Positions 47,101-59,340 are shown, numbered from the stretch's first letter. The stretch: DNA of 64,000 bases from Epiperipatus broadwayi (GCA_028023455.1 JAQFVV010012498.1:1182001-1246000), one strand, 5' to 3'. Program-made: numbers and translations. Notes: a model not told the origin generated them from the letters alone.

Positions 47101-48354
47101 GATATGGCTCATTTATCATATTAAATCCTCATTTAAGTTTGACAAAATTAAAAACATAACCATTAATAACCAATGCAGGATATTGTCTGTAGACATCACC
47201 AAGCTTTATGGATTAATAAACAGAAAACAGTCAATCAACATTTCAAAGCATGCACAACAACATCTAATTAATGCAGAAGAAAATTAGCTTTATTACTGAC
47301 TATTTAAATTAATCAATATATAACCACTCTCTCTAATGGACAACACTACACTATGGAAAATGGCTGGCCAATGGGATTACCAACAAGCAAAATAATATTT
47401 AGTATCATTCTGAACATTATCAAAGTGGATGTACTCCCTAAATACTTGAAAAGCATTCCAGAAATAATATATGTAATATGTCAATGATCTTTATCTGTAC
47501 TCCAGAGCTCCAAATTAACAACAAAACACATAAGAACATGAAGACTCCTTCAAAGGAATAAAATATTTCGATGTATACATCCAAAGGTAGAATGCCCAAT
47601 TAAATTACAAAATGTTAATCAAACCCATCGAAAATAGAAGTTTTAATCCTGAATCCATAACTCCTAATTCACATAAATACACCAGTCTGACATTTCTAAA
47701 TAGAAATTTAAATTTATGTAAGTTAGAATCAGATCATAAGTCTAGCATTAAAAAATACATTAATGAGTTATGTGTCATTGGGTTCAAATATAGAACCCAT
47801 TCTCAACAAATTTTCCAAGATCAGAATTAGACTTATATCATTTGACAACAATCCCTAAAGTCCCCAGAAATATAAATATTTGGATTCATATAAGATCAGC
47901 CTTTGCACTCCACCTTCTATAAACAGGTTGATCACTAATTCCAAAGATAAACTTCTCACTGAACACCTTCCCCCCACTATTTACAAGATTTCTTGCTCTC
48001 AAACTGGCTGTAAAGTGATCTTACCTTGGAGAATCTGCACCAGCCCTGCAACAAGATTGTTCCAACTTCAATATCTGTACAAAAGGGCTAAAAGCAATCC
48101 AGATCATAAATCCATATTTCTGAAATATCAAGATAAACTTTGCCATACATTCAAATCTAGATCAATCAGTGGCAAGTACCTCATGAGAAATGATTTTAAG
48201 CAGAAAATGAAAGAGGTATGGCATATCACTAATAATTCGAATTCAGTAAATAAAAAGAAATCATGCTCCCCACTCTTTAAAGCAGACCATATAACTTGTT
48301 TGTATATTTACATAAATTTATGTTTTTTTAAAATAATACTTGAGATTTGAACAC
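47101..48354 (+). mobile_element. PLE-4: Penelope-like RT-endonuclease, decayed
   Basis: In order on the plus strand: an RT motif NGWPMGLPTSKIIFSIILN (about 47358-47414) resembling the PLE 'G..MG.P.SP' block; YVNDLYL (about 47478), the YXDD equivalent; thumb/linker frame 47612-47830 (MLIKPIENRSFNP, RNLNLCKLESDHK), colinear with PLE-3; linker and endonuclease frame 47880-48350 with KISLCTPPSINR, NSKDKL and IYKISCSQTGC. The GIY strand is visible, but the YIG strand is scrambled by a frameshift. MRNDFKQKMKEVWHI is the C-terminal block. Inactive. The hammerhead repeat copy B abuts its 3' end. Confidence 0.5.
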
Positions 48355-48770
48355 AGACTTTCAAGCTCTCTTTACCTATCCACTTTATCTCATACAATCG
48401 ATACATATGACCACACATATGTGAAAAAGATAAATGATCTCCAATATACATATTATGTGCAAACCACCACTCAACAGTTGGACCAGATTATCTTCCATAC
48501 ACATGTATAATCAGTATTTGGTTTATATTAAAATGCAAATCTTCAAACTTTAATGGACAGGCTTCAATCTAATCAACCCTCCAACCCTTCAGCCATCCAT
48601 ACCATTGCAAATCTGATGATGGAATGTCCAAATATTTTGTTGATGCCAATATTGATGTCATACCTATCTTTGTTGACCTTAAGTCGCTCTTCCCCTTTTT
48701 ATAGAACCTTGTCCATTTAAATACACAGAAGAGAGATGGGTGGGATACAGGCTAAATCTGGAATATTTTT
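48355..48770 (-). repeat. Hammerhead repeat, copy B
   Basis: Minus-strand copy, inverted with respect to copy C 50 bp away. It contains TATTTAAATGGACAAGG, a TATAAAAAGGGG patch, the ribozyme region (48492-48430) and a box-B-like GTGTTCAAATC at the far end. The ribozyme core is mutated (CTGTTGA, and no GAAA). Confidence 0.5.
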
Positions 48771-48814
48771 AAATATAAGCATAATTTATATACTTGGAGT
48801 TTAAATGTAATATA

Positions 48815-49215
48815 AGGTCATTCCTCTTCTATGTATTTAAATGGACAAGGGCCTATATATGAGGGATAAGCGTGACTTAAGATCTGCATGGGCATGACAA
48901 TAATATTGGCATCAACAAGGGATTTGGAATTCCAATCATCAGATTTTCAGTGATATGGATAGCTTAAAATAGAGTAGATTGAAGGTTGTCCATCAAAGTT
49001 TGAAGATTTGCTATCTTAATATAAACCAAAAACTGATTATATATATGTGGGAGATGATGATCTGGTCCAACTGATGACTGCTGATAAAGCACAAAATATG
49101 TATATTAGAGATTATTTATCTTTGTCACATGTGTAGTCTTGTGTATATGGTTGTATAAAATAGAGTGGATAGCTGAAGAGAGTTTGAAAGCCTAAGTTCA
49201 AATCCCCTAGATTAC
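48815..49215 (+). repeat. Hammerhead repeat, copy C
   Basis: Plus-strand copy forming, with copy B, a palindrome of about 850 bp. It contains TATTTAAATGGACAAGG at its start, CATGACAATAATATTGGCAT, the hammerhead region 49053-49118, and a tRNA-like end with box B GTTCAAATCCC at 49196-49206. Confidence 0.5.
49053..49118 (+). ncRNA. Hammerhead ribozyme motif, copy C (second core segment mutated)
   Basis: CCAA then CTGATGA (49071-49077), stem II CTGCT-GATA-AAGCA, then CAAAAT where GAAAT is expected, then TATGTATA and TTAG. The first core segment is canonical and the second has lost its G, so it is probably inactive. Confidence 0.5.
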
Positions 49216-49244
49216 ATTTAAACTCCAAGTATATAAATTATGCT

Positions 49245-49340
49245 TGTATTTCAAAATTTATTACAGATTTATCCTATATCTTGCACATCCCTCTTTTATT
49301 TATTTAAATGGATAAGATCCTATATATTGAAACAGTATGA
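49245..49340 (+). repeat. Hammerhead repeat, fragment E (5' end only)
   Basis: Repeats the start of copies B and C (CCTCTTTTATTTATTTAAATGG, then AAGATCCTATATA) but stops before the ribozyme. Confidence 0.5.
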
Positions 49341-52260
49341 TTTCATCGTCATACGTTTCACCTATTCTAGAAATCAGTAGCCTTCATTTTCCTAGTTCAA
49401 ACCCTAAAGGTACACATATATATAACTGTATACTTGGGAATTTAACATGTATAAAAACGTATATTTACACGTATATGTGTGTAATTGTATATGCACACAC
49501 GTTTGCTATAATTGTATATATTTTGTAATAATTTTATTTGCTAAAGAAAGGGTATATTCATATCTGAATATTATCATTATATAACGTACACACCTTATAA
49601 TTTTATAAATATTCATCTTATGATTTTAAATAATTGAATTGGTTTCAAGCTAGAAAAATTGTAATAGATAAGAACAGAATTCTCTAAAGTATTTCAAACT
49701 GGCTTTAAAGTACCCAATTACTTAATCATGTAGAGCAACTAAAAACAAAGGTAGATATCTCACGTCTAGGATAAAACGCTAGCAGCTTAAATCTCTTTCA
49801 GTAAAAGAAAAGGAGAAGCAATCCAATGTTTAAAAAAAGAACTTTACCAATCTCATGAGACACCGCCGGTACAAATCCAGATTTTAGGATTCTTAATAAA
49901 ATAAAAGTTGGACAATTAAACCTGCACTGAAATCCAGATTGGAACTAGAATCTGAGAAAAATAAAAGGAACAATGAATAAACCTGAAATCAATCAACCGA
50001 TTCGTCTGAAGCTGATGCAATTAAGACTTCTTAGATTTTAATGTCTAAAAATAAAGATTGTGAATGAACTGTAAGAGGGGGGGTTAAAAAAGTATAAAAA
50101 AGGCAGTTGAAAGAAAATTGTCATCCATTTTTGCTTGACTCGTGTTTCAATTTATATCCAGGCAGCAGGCCCAGTTTCTACCATGCAATAAGTGGCTAGA
50201 AAAGCTAAGGCCATCTTCCCGATGGTCAAGAACCGTTTATGGAGCCCGGAGATCCAGACCACAGCCCTACTTAAAGAATAGCCCAACGATGAACCAGCAG
50301 ATAAATCAGTCCATGCGTGTATTTCATACTTTCAAGCTGCAAGCCTCCAGATAAATAACCGGTAACCACTTCTCAATCAAACTAAATCTAAAAGCTATAG
50401 CCATCTATAAATCTTTCCTAAAGCTAGCTATATAATAAGTAATGTGCACAAACTCTTCCATTCAAATCTTATAAATTAATCACACTATGTTTAAAAGGTG
50501 TATTCTCTCTTAAAGTAATTAACTGTATTAGATAAACGTATCTCAACCTGTATAATTTAAAATACTTTAAAAGTTAAATGTAAATCTTGCCTGATCACGA
50601 ATTCTTAAATCTCTTTTTTAAAGTCAACTTATAAAAGCTTATTTGTCTTATTATTTTCTCTATTTGCGTCTATACTTTTGCATCTATATATATTTTGTTA
50701 AATTGCATTTATTGATTTATGCTTTGCCTTCGGAGCAGAGACTATTAATTATTATAACTTAAAAGAGACGCTTTGTTCTCAAGTAAAGTAATTATGCTGT
50801 TTGGCATATCTATAGATTGTCTCTGGTCCGAAACCTACTTTGATATATTATTTGAACGGCTATGCGTAGCTTAAATTCACATATGTTGCTTATTAAAAGG
50901 TTTGTTTGGTTAAATAAAAGAGAGTGATAATTTAAGGCATATTCAGTAGTTAGCCAAGTTTAAGCCCCAGATATGCTTTAGACCCCCTTAATGTAATTGC
51001 ATATAATATGTAGTTAATTAATAAACTAGACCAATTTTAATAAAGTCCTCTTTAGCACAATTTCAGTGTTTATTTAATTAACTGGCGTAGGGTAGTTTGC
51101 AGAAGAAACTATAGATTTTGCGCTTTACTAGTTGTTATAATTAAGATTCCAAAAGCATTGTGAATGAGTTTTTACGAAGCACTGAGGTGCATTCCGTCTT
51201 GCTATCATATAATTATTAAGATAAGATTAGGTTTTAAGGGCCATCTTATCATCCTTAGTTCGGGAAGCCTCCTCTTGAATGGGATAATGATTTTAAGGGT
51301 CATTCCCATTTCCTCCTTTAAAAACTGGAACACCGGAATCCAGCATCTTATATCGTGGCTGTTCGAGCATCCGAACTAAAAGTTCATGTATAGCAGGCGA
51401 GCGGTATCTGAGAACCGAGTAAATGTTACTGAATCTCATGAGTAAAAGCGCATTCAAGCCGCATCTGATGTAATTTGCATAGCACCGTAGCCTCAGAAGT
51501 TATGCTACAAAACGCCAGTTCATCTGCTGTATATTAATTGTTCAGCATTGATCTGAACCTAAGATCTAGTTTATCTAAGAATACCTACATAAAGAGCACA
51601 TTGTCTGCTCTCCACGTATTGATAAATTTAAGTACACATTGTATAAAGTTCCCACTCTCTTAGAGTTTAACCCTTAACATACTGAGTAGGAATGGCAGAC
51701 ATAATCTAGACATCAGTATAGACGTAAAATAATTATTAACATATAAACGATATAATAGAATAATGATCGTTAAGTACAAGTGATTACAGAACGTGTAGTT
51801 CGTATTTTCACAATTGATTACAGAACGTGTAGTTCGTATTTTCACCATCCCACCTGCGAGTGGAATATCCAGTATATTTAATTGTTATTGTTTGTTTGTC
51901 AAATTAAATAATTTTAAAATCTATTAACATCTGCAGTATTATTCACTTTATTTATATTAAATCACCATCCATAATGATTTTATATGCATTAGATAATCAG
52001 CCATAGGTTGTGTGAGTGTGTTTGGTTAAGCTATAAAATATTTAGTTAAATATCCCCGAGTCTCTCGTTTTACCCTTTGCTATTGCCAGCGCGGAAATTG
52101 AGAGATTACGAGTGTAACCTCATATATGTCATTCATAAGGTAGTAAGTCAGGGAGTGTTGGTGAAGGAGCTGAGGTGCGGTCAGGTTTGGTCTCAAACCC
52201 TCATCTAGATCAGCCTTGGTATAATTTACCAAAACTCTGGATTTTGTTGCGTGGATGTTC
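49341..52260. other. GC-richer unassigned island with a core promoter
   Basis: Noticeably less AT-rich than the rest from about 49740 to 51660. It contains open frames at 50142-50354 and 51164-51379 (+) without recognisable domains. A TATA/Inr promoter lies at 50093-50126. A 37-bp tandem duplication (about 51772-51845, GATTACAGAACGTGTAGTTC) lies at its right side. It might be a solo LTR of an unknown element or a host promoter with a first exon ending at a GTAACC donor (about 50362). I cannot decide. Confidence 0.5.
50093..50126 (+). promoter_or_regulatory. Candidate Pol II core promoter (TATA + Inr)
   Basis: TATAAAAAAGG at 50093-50103 is followed by TCATCC at 50121-50126, placing a likely start at the A of 50123, exactly 30 bases from the first T of the TATA box. 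The spacing is ideal. TATA boxes arise often by chance in AT-rich DNA, but the combination inside a GC-richer island is suggestive. Confidence 0.5.
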
Positions 52261-52264
52261 AAAT

Positions 52265-52640
52265 ATGACTGTTACAATATGAAATGTCAGATTGACTTAA
52301 GGTCAACATGAGCATGACAATAATATTGGTGTCAATAATTTGGATATTTCATCATCAGATTTTCAATGGTATGAATGACTGATGAATTGGAGAGTGGAAT
52401 AGATTGAAGCCTATAAAAGTTTAAAGACTTGCTATCAATATAAATCGAGCACTGATTATATATATATATGTTGGTGATGATGATTTGGACCTACTGATGA
52501 GGGCTGGTTCAGCATGAAATACGTTATTGGAGATCATTTATCTTTTCACAAGTATGTAGTTATGTATATCGGTTGTATGAGATAGAGTGGATAGCTGAAG
52601 GGATCTTGAAAGTCTGTGTTCAAATCCCCTAAGCCATCGA
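52265..52640 (+). repeat. Hammerhead repeat, copy D
   Basis: Begins TAAGGTCAACATGAGCATGA and carries the same block order as copy C: CAATAATATTGGTGTCAA, TGATTATATATATATATG, the ribozyme (52475-52542), then a tRNA-like end with box B GTTCAAATCCC at 52618-52628 and a possible box A in ATAGAGTGGATAGC (about 52582). Confidence 0.5.
52475..52542 (+). ncRNA. Hammerhead ribozyme motif, copy D (core intact)
   Basis: CTGATGA (52494-52500), stem II GCTG-GTT-CAGC flanked by GG and AT, GAAA (52516-52519), stem III stub TACGTTA, TTGG (52527-52530). Distal stem I pairs ATGATTT (52480-52486) with AGATCAT (52531-52537). Proximal stem I is imperfect (CCTA against TTGG). Both invariant segments are present. 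Confidence 0.5.
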
Positions 52641-52744
52641 AAATAGCTTAGTGTATAAGATTATAACAAACTTTTACATTTGCGCTTTTCTTATTTAGCG
52701 TTCCTAGCACTTATAATTTGGTTACTTTCATATTATGCTTAAAT

Positions 52745-53180
52745 GAACGCTTGTAAAAAAAAAAGCCCTGCTAAAACTTATTCGTGTGTGTATAAGAAAG
52801 TGTAGTAATTGCGCATGTTTTGCATAATACATTACCAGCGGATTGTATGCATATTGTTGATATGATAATTGCTGAAATTTAAGTTCATAATTCATAACGT
52901 ATATGTCTACACTGCAGTTATACCCGAATGGATGCGTGAAGAACTTATTTCAATTAAGACACACTGCGATAATTATATTTATCTACGGAGCATATGTAGA
53001 TATTGCCCCCCCCCCCCCAAAAAAAAAAAAAAAGCTTATTAATAGATTGTAGAGATTTATTTCTAATGAAATTTCCAATCGTTTTCTACTTTTATTCTTT
53101 TCCTATTTTGTTATCTCAAATTTGTACTTGAGTTTTATTTAAATGTTACCGATGTTCTTCCAACTGATATTAAAATAATA
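52745..53180. repeat. Dispersed repeat related to 32.15-32.29 and 42.46-42.68 kb
   Basis: The left part (52745-52910) matches 32150-32290 and the right part (52915-53180) matches 42455-42680, in the same orientation. A C run followed by an A run (about 53007-53033) interrupts it. Probably a solo LTR or an element fragment related to the plus-strand Gypsy. Confidence 0.5.
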
Positions 53181-53189
53181 ATACCCCCT

Positions 53190-56100
53190 GTGCATAGTAA
53201 ATAATAAAACCAATATAAGAAAAATGGAAAAAAGTTTGAAGTTTTATTTTATAAATTATTAAAACACGTATGCGCAGGGTTGTAAGAAATTCTTTTCTTT
53301 CTATATGATTATCTATGATTTTTATTTCATATTTAAATTTACTTTTCAATGTCTACTTGATCGGTATTTCAAATTTGGTCACTCCTACAGAATTAGAAAA
53401 GAAAAAGAGATATCTACATCTATTGTGTATTTGGTTATATCACACAATTTTTTAAAATAAAATTTTCAGTTTTGTTATCTATTTATAAACAACGGTCACA
53501 TCAGTTTAAAAGTACAATCTAAAACATAGCAAAAACACATCAAAATTGTTAAATTTTATTTTGACAGAGCATAACTTTAAAATATTACTGTCATTTGCAT
53601 ATGTAAGTTTTAATGACAATTTCCAAGCTCATGTAAAGATATTACGAGATTGAGTTCATAGGTCATATTTATACGATTCAGTTGACTTATATAATCATTC
53701 GATTTTATGATTATTTTATATTTATACAAATATTAAAACCAATAAATCAATGCATGTTTTATAATGTAACAATAATTTTAAAAGACCCTTCCCGGGGGAG
53801 AAGAGGAGATGGAAGGATAAAAAAAAGAAAAGAAAGAGGAATGCATTCTTTACTCATAGTCAAACAAAGCTATTTATCTGTCAAATGTTTTCGAATTTAA
53901 TCAAATAATTTTCTATCTATGAATAAGATAATCAAATAGAAAATTATTTATTAATAAAAGTAACAAATCTTAAAAATGAACATAAAACACATTTTATAAA
54001 GATTACTGTAAATCTCAATTATTTCTCTCTCACACACTATTATATCCTCATTAAATGATTCAAGATTAACAGTATTGATATAATAATAATGATTAATCTA
54101 GCAATAAATATTAGCAATATATATTAAACTATTAAATTAGAAGAATATACTTTTAATACATCTTTTATATATTTATTATACATATATGCTTTCCATATCC
54201 ATAGCTTCAACTATTCACAGTTTGAAAAAAAAAAAAAAATTAAAAAATAATAAAAAAAATATTTTAATTTTTGTAAAATTTTAATATTTTAGTTCAGAGT
54301 GCGATTTTGGCCACTACAAGGATAGAATATTTTTAACAAATAGCAACAATGTACTTTTACGCTCTTTTATTATCAACTTTTTTTTCTTTTTTTAAAAAAA
54401 CCCATCTAATCTTTACTGCCAATGTAAATAAACATTAATTTTAATTTTCAAAGTTTGGGTATATAATAAAGTAACAATATATGATTTTTTTTTTATACCG
54501 GTACAAAATTTTTAAGATGCAGTAATTAAAACAATAACTTAATTTTGATAGAAATTAATTTTAATAGAACAGCAGGCCGTAATTCTATTAAAAAAAGCTA
54601 AAAATAAATCCTGAATCTAGTATAAAATATTTTTCTTCTTCTTCAGTGATATCAGTTGAATTAATAACAGGACTGATCATGAATTAAATGAGTAAATATT
54701 TATTTGTTTAAATATTTACTAACTTGTTTTTTTTTTTTTTTGAAATCTCTCTCCCTTACAAGAGGTTTGAACATTATAACATTATGACTTAACTAACACA
54801 AATATAACATAGAACAACATTTATTTAATTTATCTCTCTCTTCTTACTTTGTGGCTAACATATTTTCATCAACTCAAGATTTAATAAAAAAATAAATTCC
54901 CCCCTCGCTCCATCTCATTACAAGGAGGAGGGAAACTTGATCATTTAACATTTTAATTTCTTGTAAATAAGATTGATTGACTGATGACTATTGTTTTGTC
55001 ATGCCATTTTAAATCATGACTTCAATTCAATGTGTTCTATATATATATACGGTCTGAAATCCTATTTCTTTTACTTAGACTATTACAATAACGAACTAAT
55101 AGATGTATTGATAGATGCAGAGATAAAATGAATAAAATACGTGTGGAAAGTATATTATTTCTAATTTCCTCTCATTAATCAATATTTATAAAATATAAAT
55201 ATTACTAAATGTATCAAATAAGGCCACTTTAGTCATCATTTAGACACATTTGTAATAAATATTTTATTAACTATACAAATTCTGAGCTCATTTCTCAATT
55301 AATAATTAGGATGATGATGAAATCATATTTTCATTTTACAAGTATCATAAGGAAAAAAGACCATGAACCATATTTCCTGATCATCATCATTTAATCATAC
55401 ATGAGGATTGAAGTAAGGATTACATAATCAAATAGCTTAATTTATAATCAGGATATATCAAATAGGTTCTTTGGAGTGCTATTTTCCTTTATGGAAGACT
55501 ACATAATTTTTACTTCATATGTCAACATATTCACCAAGCATAAATAAACTATTTAAGTTCATAATAAACCTTTCATGAATTAATATTTAAAAAAAAAATA
55601 CAACCCAAAATTATGCCTATCGAAAAGTTTTTCCAATTCCACATCTTTAGCTTTAAATTTTGTTATATGGTTTTTCTGTTTTTTATTCTATACAAACATA
55701 TAAAACTTTTACATATAACATATCTAATTCTCAAGCATTCATTGACTTTGAGTTCTAATATCTTTTCATCAGAACTTGAACTCATTAAGTACTTGAGAAT
55801 TGAACAGTTTTATGAAAAGAGTTAATAATTTGAGAATTACATATAACATAAAGAGCTATGCTAACTTGCTCTAACAATCTTTATTGATAAATGCCAGCTA
55901 AACAAAGCATTTAAAAATCTCTATCTTGAAAACCACTTCTTAGCCTCAGACCAATGGTTTCATGCTTTGGCACTCCTCAGTGAGGCACTAAGGTAGTATA
56001 TAGTGATCATAATTTTCTTAAAATGTAAATAATCTTTCCATCAATAATAAAAACAGATTTACAAGGTAATGCATAGGATATAATACAAATGGAATATAAG

Positions 56101-57610
56101 AGGGAGAACTAAAAAATAACCAGAATTGTTTTCTGATTTGCACACTTGTTGTAATATATGATTCTGCTATTATATACATCTTGCTAAAACCATACTGCAT
56201 CAATCTTCCAAATGACATTACCAAGTGAAATCATGAGGCCACATAACACATTGTTTTGTAAAGTGCATTTAGCATTTTTGTTAATTTTTTTATGATTGAA
56301 AAGTTTGACAATGTGAAATTATGTTTTCATTTACAGAAAATGACAAGGAAATAAGTTGTAATACTTGAAACAGATTACAAGAAAACTTATCTCATAAAAA
56401 CATGTTTATGAGTGATTTAATTGAAATGTTAAATTTCTTATGTCCCTAAAAAGCTTCACAAGTGAATTCCAAAATCAAAACAATGCTGATTTTTTTTCTG
56501 TCTTAAATACCATTTTTCTCTCAAATTTATTTCATAACAGGTCAGGCATTATATCTGCAAGTTCTGAAACATTTACATGATATAGTAAAACATAAATATC
56601 AAGTTTTGTGACAAAGAAAACTTCATCCCGCCAAAATGTGCTCCCTTTAATTAAATTCAGCATGATCCAGATTATCTATCAGCCATATTCACTTGATCTC
56701 ACTTCTTGCAATTTTTTTTAATCACTCAAATGAAAAAATGCCTCAATGAAAAAATGACAGAAATGTTAAAAGGCATTACTTTGCAAGTACTTCTGGACTA
56801 CTTTGAAAAATGAAAAACACATTTTGACTAGTGTATTGCATCAAATAGATAGTTATTTGAAAGAAATTAAATTTATAACACTTAAAAATAAATAAACAAT
56901 TTTTTATTATAAAATTCTGGTTATTTTTGGGTACCCCTGTGTACAGTTATTTAAATAAAAACCTTTTTGAAACCACTGAAGAATATTACAGTTATACAAA
57001 AATTTGTATTTCAAATAGTCAAATTTCAATCTAAAAAATTTGTCCATAAAGTTGACTTCTTTATAAAATTTAAAATAATCAATCTTAAAATAAAATTAAA
57101 ATAGACAACTAAAAATAAATTTTTATTTATTTTTAGATAAATTTTTGATTACATTCAACTGCAAAAAAAAAAAAAAACATTTGGGTGAATACAAACAAAG
57201 TGACTATAAGAAAAAAAATCATATTAGTAGGATCAAAAGATTAAAAATAAAGTAGGAGAGAGAAAAAAAAATATCAGAAATATTTAAATACTAAACTGAA
57301 TGAAGTTAAGATTAAATACAAAAACATCCAACCAAATTAAAAAACAAACAAAAAAATAACAGAGGCAAGAAAGATGAGAAAGGAGTTGTAAAAGAATTAA
57401 TTCATATTTGGATAAGAAAGAAAAATAATGAAAGCTGGAGAATAATTATGAGTTTAAAACAAGAAAAAAAAAGATATAAGACCATTAATTACATTGAAAA
57501 AAGATATAATATTTTGAAAATTTGTTAACTGAAAACAGAATAAAATATGATAAGAAGAACAAAGAATAACATATACAAATGCTAGATCATCCTATAAAAT
57601 TAAAGATGTG
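53190..57610. other. AT-rich DNA, nothing recognised
   Basis: No domain in any frame that I trust. Homopolymers (A at 54224, T at 54727, A at 57163), a purine-rich stretch at 57190-57560, and frames at 53682 (+), 55613 (+) and 56018 (-) that look accidental. Confidence 0.5.
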
Positions 57611-57611
57611 T

Positions 57612-58234
57612 AAATCACGAAAGAACAGAGATGGGGATTAAATTTAGTGAAGAAAAATAAAATATAATGATGGTTAATACTGGGGAAAGAGAAGATGTAG
57701 AATTTTTATTGGGGGACATAAAGTTAAGTGTGGTGGATAGATATAGCTAGTTGGGAATCATCTTAAGTAATCAGGAACATTGCTTAGATGAATGGGAGAA
57801 AAAAATTGGGAAATGAAGCAAAGAAAAGCAAGGGTTTGGTAAAGAAATTAACAGTGTTTTCATATACTAAATATGATGAAGCTAGAATTGTATGGAAGGG
57901 TTTTGCAGTAGCAGGGTTAACATGATAATGATGCATTATATGTTAGTAAAGGGGTATTAGATTACTTAGAGAAAGTACAAAGTGAAGTAGGAAGATATGC
58001 ATTAGATGCAGAGACAGCAAACGAGGCAATTCAAGGAGAAATGGGATGGTCAAGTTTTTATATGAGAGATGCAAAAAGTAAAATGAAAATGTTTGGTAGG
58101 TTGCAGTTTATGGATAATAAAAGAATAGCCAGAATAGTATTTAATTGGGTTATGAGTAAAGGGCAGGCAACAAGATGGGTGAGAAAGGTAATGTGGTATG
58201 CAAAAGATTTGGATAAAGAATTTATATCAGTATA
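57612..58234 (+). pseudogene. LINE array copy 1, left part (RT C-terminal half)
   Basis: The 5'-truncated copy starts near GGGATTAAATTTAGTGAAGA, inside the segment after the RT catalytic motif. It matches copy 3 (61023 onward) closely. 58041-58234 is open (GWSSFYMRDAKSKMKMFG, TRWVRKVMWYAKDLDK). Broken upstream by stops. Interrupted at 58234 by a DNA transposon. Confidence 0.5.
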
Positions 58235-59340
58235 CACCTGGGTCTCATTTTACGCAATAAATAGGTTCCTCAGAAAACACGCGCAAACGAAATCGCACAA
58301 AAATAGACGTAACTTACATTGAAAAAGGGAGGAGGCAGTCTGTGATTTTTCAAAATTCGCATAAAAGCAAAGCACCAATGTAAAATTACTTTAAAATTCA
58401 CGCAAAAAAAAAATAAGGAAATAAAATATGACTAATAAAAAATTTCAAATTTGAAAAAAATTGATATAAGACAAACTTTTTTTAACTATAATATTTAATA
58501 TTATTCAAAATAATATATTTTTATGCATAATTTACAGTACGGTAATTTACATTTTTTTATACACATTTTAATTATTAATGCTATTTGCCAAAACACACGT
58601 TCGTTTACACTCTCATGTTGTGTTAATGTTTTTCTGTTGACAACGTAATTAGTAATTAATCTTTGAGATGATGATTTTATTAATTGTTTATGAACTTAGA
58701 CTTATGATAATAAAAAGACATTTATTCACCACTGCTGAGAAAAATTTAATTAAAACTAACAACTAAAAATTAAATTATTTTTGTCTTTAATTTTCAATTC
58801 CGTTTACAAATCAAATTTCACATCACATTATTTCAAGTCACCATAAGTAATTTTTAAATTGTTAATTACAATTAAAAATCAGATTTTAATTTTAATTGTC
58901 AAATTTAATTGTGCCCACTGCTATTACTGACCTTTTAAAAATAAACTTGTGGACACTAAATGATTAATAATTGATTACGTTTTTTTTTTAAAAGCAAAAA
59001 CAGAATGTGATTTAAAATGCAAAATTAACACGCACAATGTTTGAACAAATTTACATTATAATCTTGTAAAATTTAATGTGTGTATACATAAAATGTGGAA
59101 ATCATGATTTTAATTTCATTATTGCATAAAATCTTACTATTATAAATCACTGAAAATATTGAAATTACTAAGTTGAAAGTCGAATTCCAATAATGTGCTA
59201 TTACTTTCAATATAACGTAAGTGCGTGAAATTTATTATTTAAAGTAATAGCGCAATATCAGAGTTCGACTTCTGGTGAAACACGAATCGCGTAACTTCAA
59301 AATCGTGTTAAATAAGTCCGCGTAAAAAGAGACCCAAGTG
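58235..59340. mobile_element. pogo/Tigger-like non-autonomous DNA transposon, 1.1 kb, TA target duplication
   Basis: The ends read CACCTGGGTCTCATTTTACGC and, complemented on the right, CACTTGGGTCTCTTTTTACGC. TA flanks both sides (58233-58234 and 59341-59342), and removing the unit with one TA restores the LINE sequence seen intact in copies 2 and 3. The termini (CA...TCTC.TTTTACGC followed by CGCGCAAACGAAATCGCA) resemble Tigger/pogo ends. No transposase frame. A subterminal hairpin of about 40-bp arms sits at about 59175-59275 (AAGTCGAA / TTCGACTT). Confidence 0.5.

Noticed and set aside
53000-53035. C run followed by A run
   Set aside because: Simple homopolymers, possibly an assembly weak point; no functional signal.
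55260-55400. ATGATGATGAAATC and its near-inverted TGATCATCATCATTT
   Set aside because: Low-complexity trinucleotide pairs; not a convincing element.
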